Assembly (NCBI GenBank): GCA_023424585.1
Contig: JAFADT010000441.1
Coordinates: 1-5,663 of the forward strand
Length of the DNA: 5,663 bases
Source: Pseudomonadota bacterium
Lineage (GTDB): Bacteria > Myxococcota > Myxococcia > Myxococcales > Myxococcaceae
Direction of reading: 5' to 3'
Positions 5,433 through 5,663 of this stretch are shown here, piece after piece. Under the pieces are notes generated by a model. It made no database searches. It saw nothing but the letters and a program-made list of their open reading frames with translations, and had not been told where the DNA came from. A program made the position numbers and the translations under genes. Positions within the stretch are counted from its first letter, which is position 1; each line of letters starts with the position of its first letter.

Positions 5433-5663
5433 ATGTCCAGACCTCCTCCCTCCCTCGCGTCCACCCCGTGCGGCCATGGCCTGCTGCCAGCGATTGTCGG
5501 CAGCATGCTCGCGGTGGACCTGCTGGCCGTCCGGCTCGACTGGAGCGAGCGCGCCAGCTACGCGTTCCTGTCGTGGAACCTGTTCCTCGCGTGGGCGCCC
5601 TACACCCTGGCGCTGCTTGCGCGGGTGCTCATGGCGCGGGGGTTGGACGAGCCGTGGCTCATG
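5433..5663 (+). CDS. DUF1361-like integral membrane protein (N-terminal part, runs off the window)
   Basis: The frame stays open for 77 codons to the window edge. A first hydrophobic segment spans about residues 17-33. A second (43-66) carries the run FLSWNLFLAWAPYTLALL, which I recognise as the signature of the DUF1361 family of predicted multi-spanning inner-membrane proteins. That family has no assigned biochemical role that I know of. The strong G/C bias at third positions supports this frame over the opposite strand. The start is uncertain: ATG 5433 lacks a Shine-Dalgarno. GTG 5388 in the same frame would add 15 residues, and Met25 (ATG 5505) would cut into the first membrane segment. 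The near-consensus sigma-54 element upstream suggests regulated expression through an enhancer-binding protein. The coding call is good, the family call is moderate, and nothing can be said about the missing C-terminus. Confidence 0.72.
   Translation, partial: MSRPPPSLASTPCGHGLLPAIVGSMLAVDLLAVRLDWSERASYAFLSWNLFLAWAPYTLALLARVLMARGLDEPWLM

Noticed and set aside
4796..5506. Minus-strand frame crossing the divergent intergenic region
   Set aside because: It overlaps the HEAT-like gene in another frame and the start of the membrane-protein gene, and its Arg/Pro/Ser-rich sequence looks like shadow translation.
1..5663. A defence, mobile or secretion system
   Set aside because: No nuclease, helicase, transposase, integrase, toxin, repeat-array or secretion-component motif is visible in any of the supported genes.

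Overview
The window is very GC-rich DNA with almost exclusively G or C at third codon positions. Together with the gene types present (a TonB-dependent receptor carrying extra periplasmic domains, a receptor-linked lipoprotein, and a close match to a sigma-54 promoter), this points to a myxobacterium of the Myxococcus/Corallococcus kind. That assignment is an inference from composition and gene style. I see no mobile elements, tRNA or rRNA genes, CRISPR arrays or phage genes.

Left part (1-3770, + strand). The last codons of an upstream gene end at 52. A 915-residue TonB-dependent outer-membrane receptor follows (98-2845). Its domain order is unusual: signal peptide, Pro/Ala linker, a TonB C-terminal-like domain, a carboxypeptidase-regulatory-like domain, then plug and beta-barrel. 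One base after its stop begins a 307-residue lipoprotein (2847-3770) with a clear lipobox and its own Shine-Dalgarno. The two are almost certainly cotranscribed and probably form a surface uptake pair: a barrel plus an accessory lipoprotein, loosely analogous to SusC/SusD but with an apparently unrelated lipoprotein. The substrate cannot be read from the sequence.

Middle (3771-5237). A 60-bp gap with GC-rich inverted repeats separates the lipoprotein from a convergent minus-strand gene. That gene encodes a 468-residue, probably exported, mostly alpha-helical protein with HEAT-like character and no recognised function. Its start is fixed by an in-frame stop just upstream and a good Shine-Dalgarno.

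Right part (5238-5663). A 195-bp divergent intergenic region separates the HEAT-like gene from the start of a plus-strand integral membrane protein that resembles the DUF1361 family and runs off the window. This gap holds the best regulatory signal in the window: a near-consensus sigma-54 (-24/-12) element at 5303-5319 pointing at the membrane-protein gene. Two GC-rich inverted repeats lie in the predicted leader. A much weaker sigma-54-like element faces the HEAT-like gene.

The most interesting points are the TonB-like domain fused to a TonB-dependent receptor, its tight pairing with an uncharacterised lipoprotein, and the sigma-54-type divergent control region.
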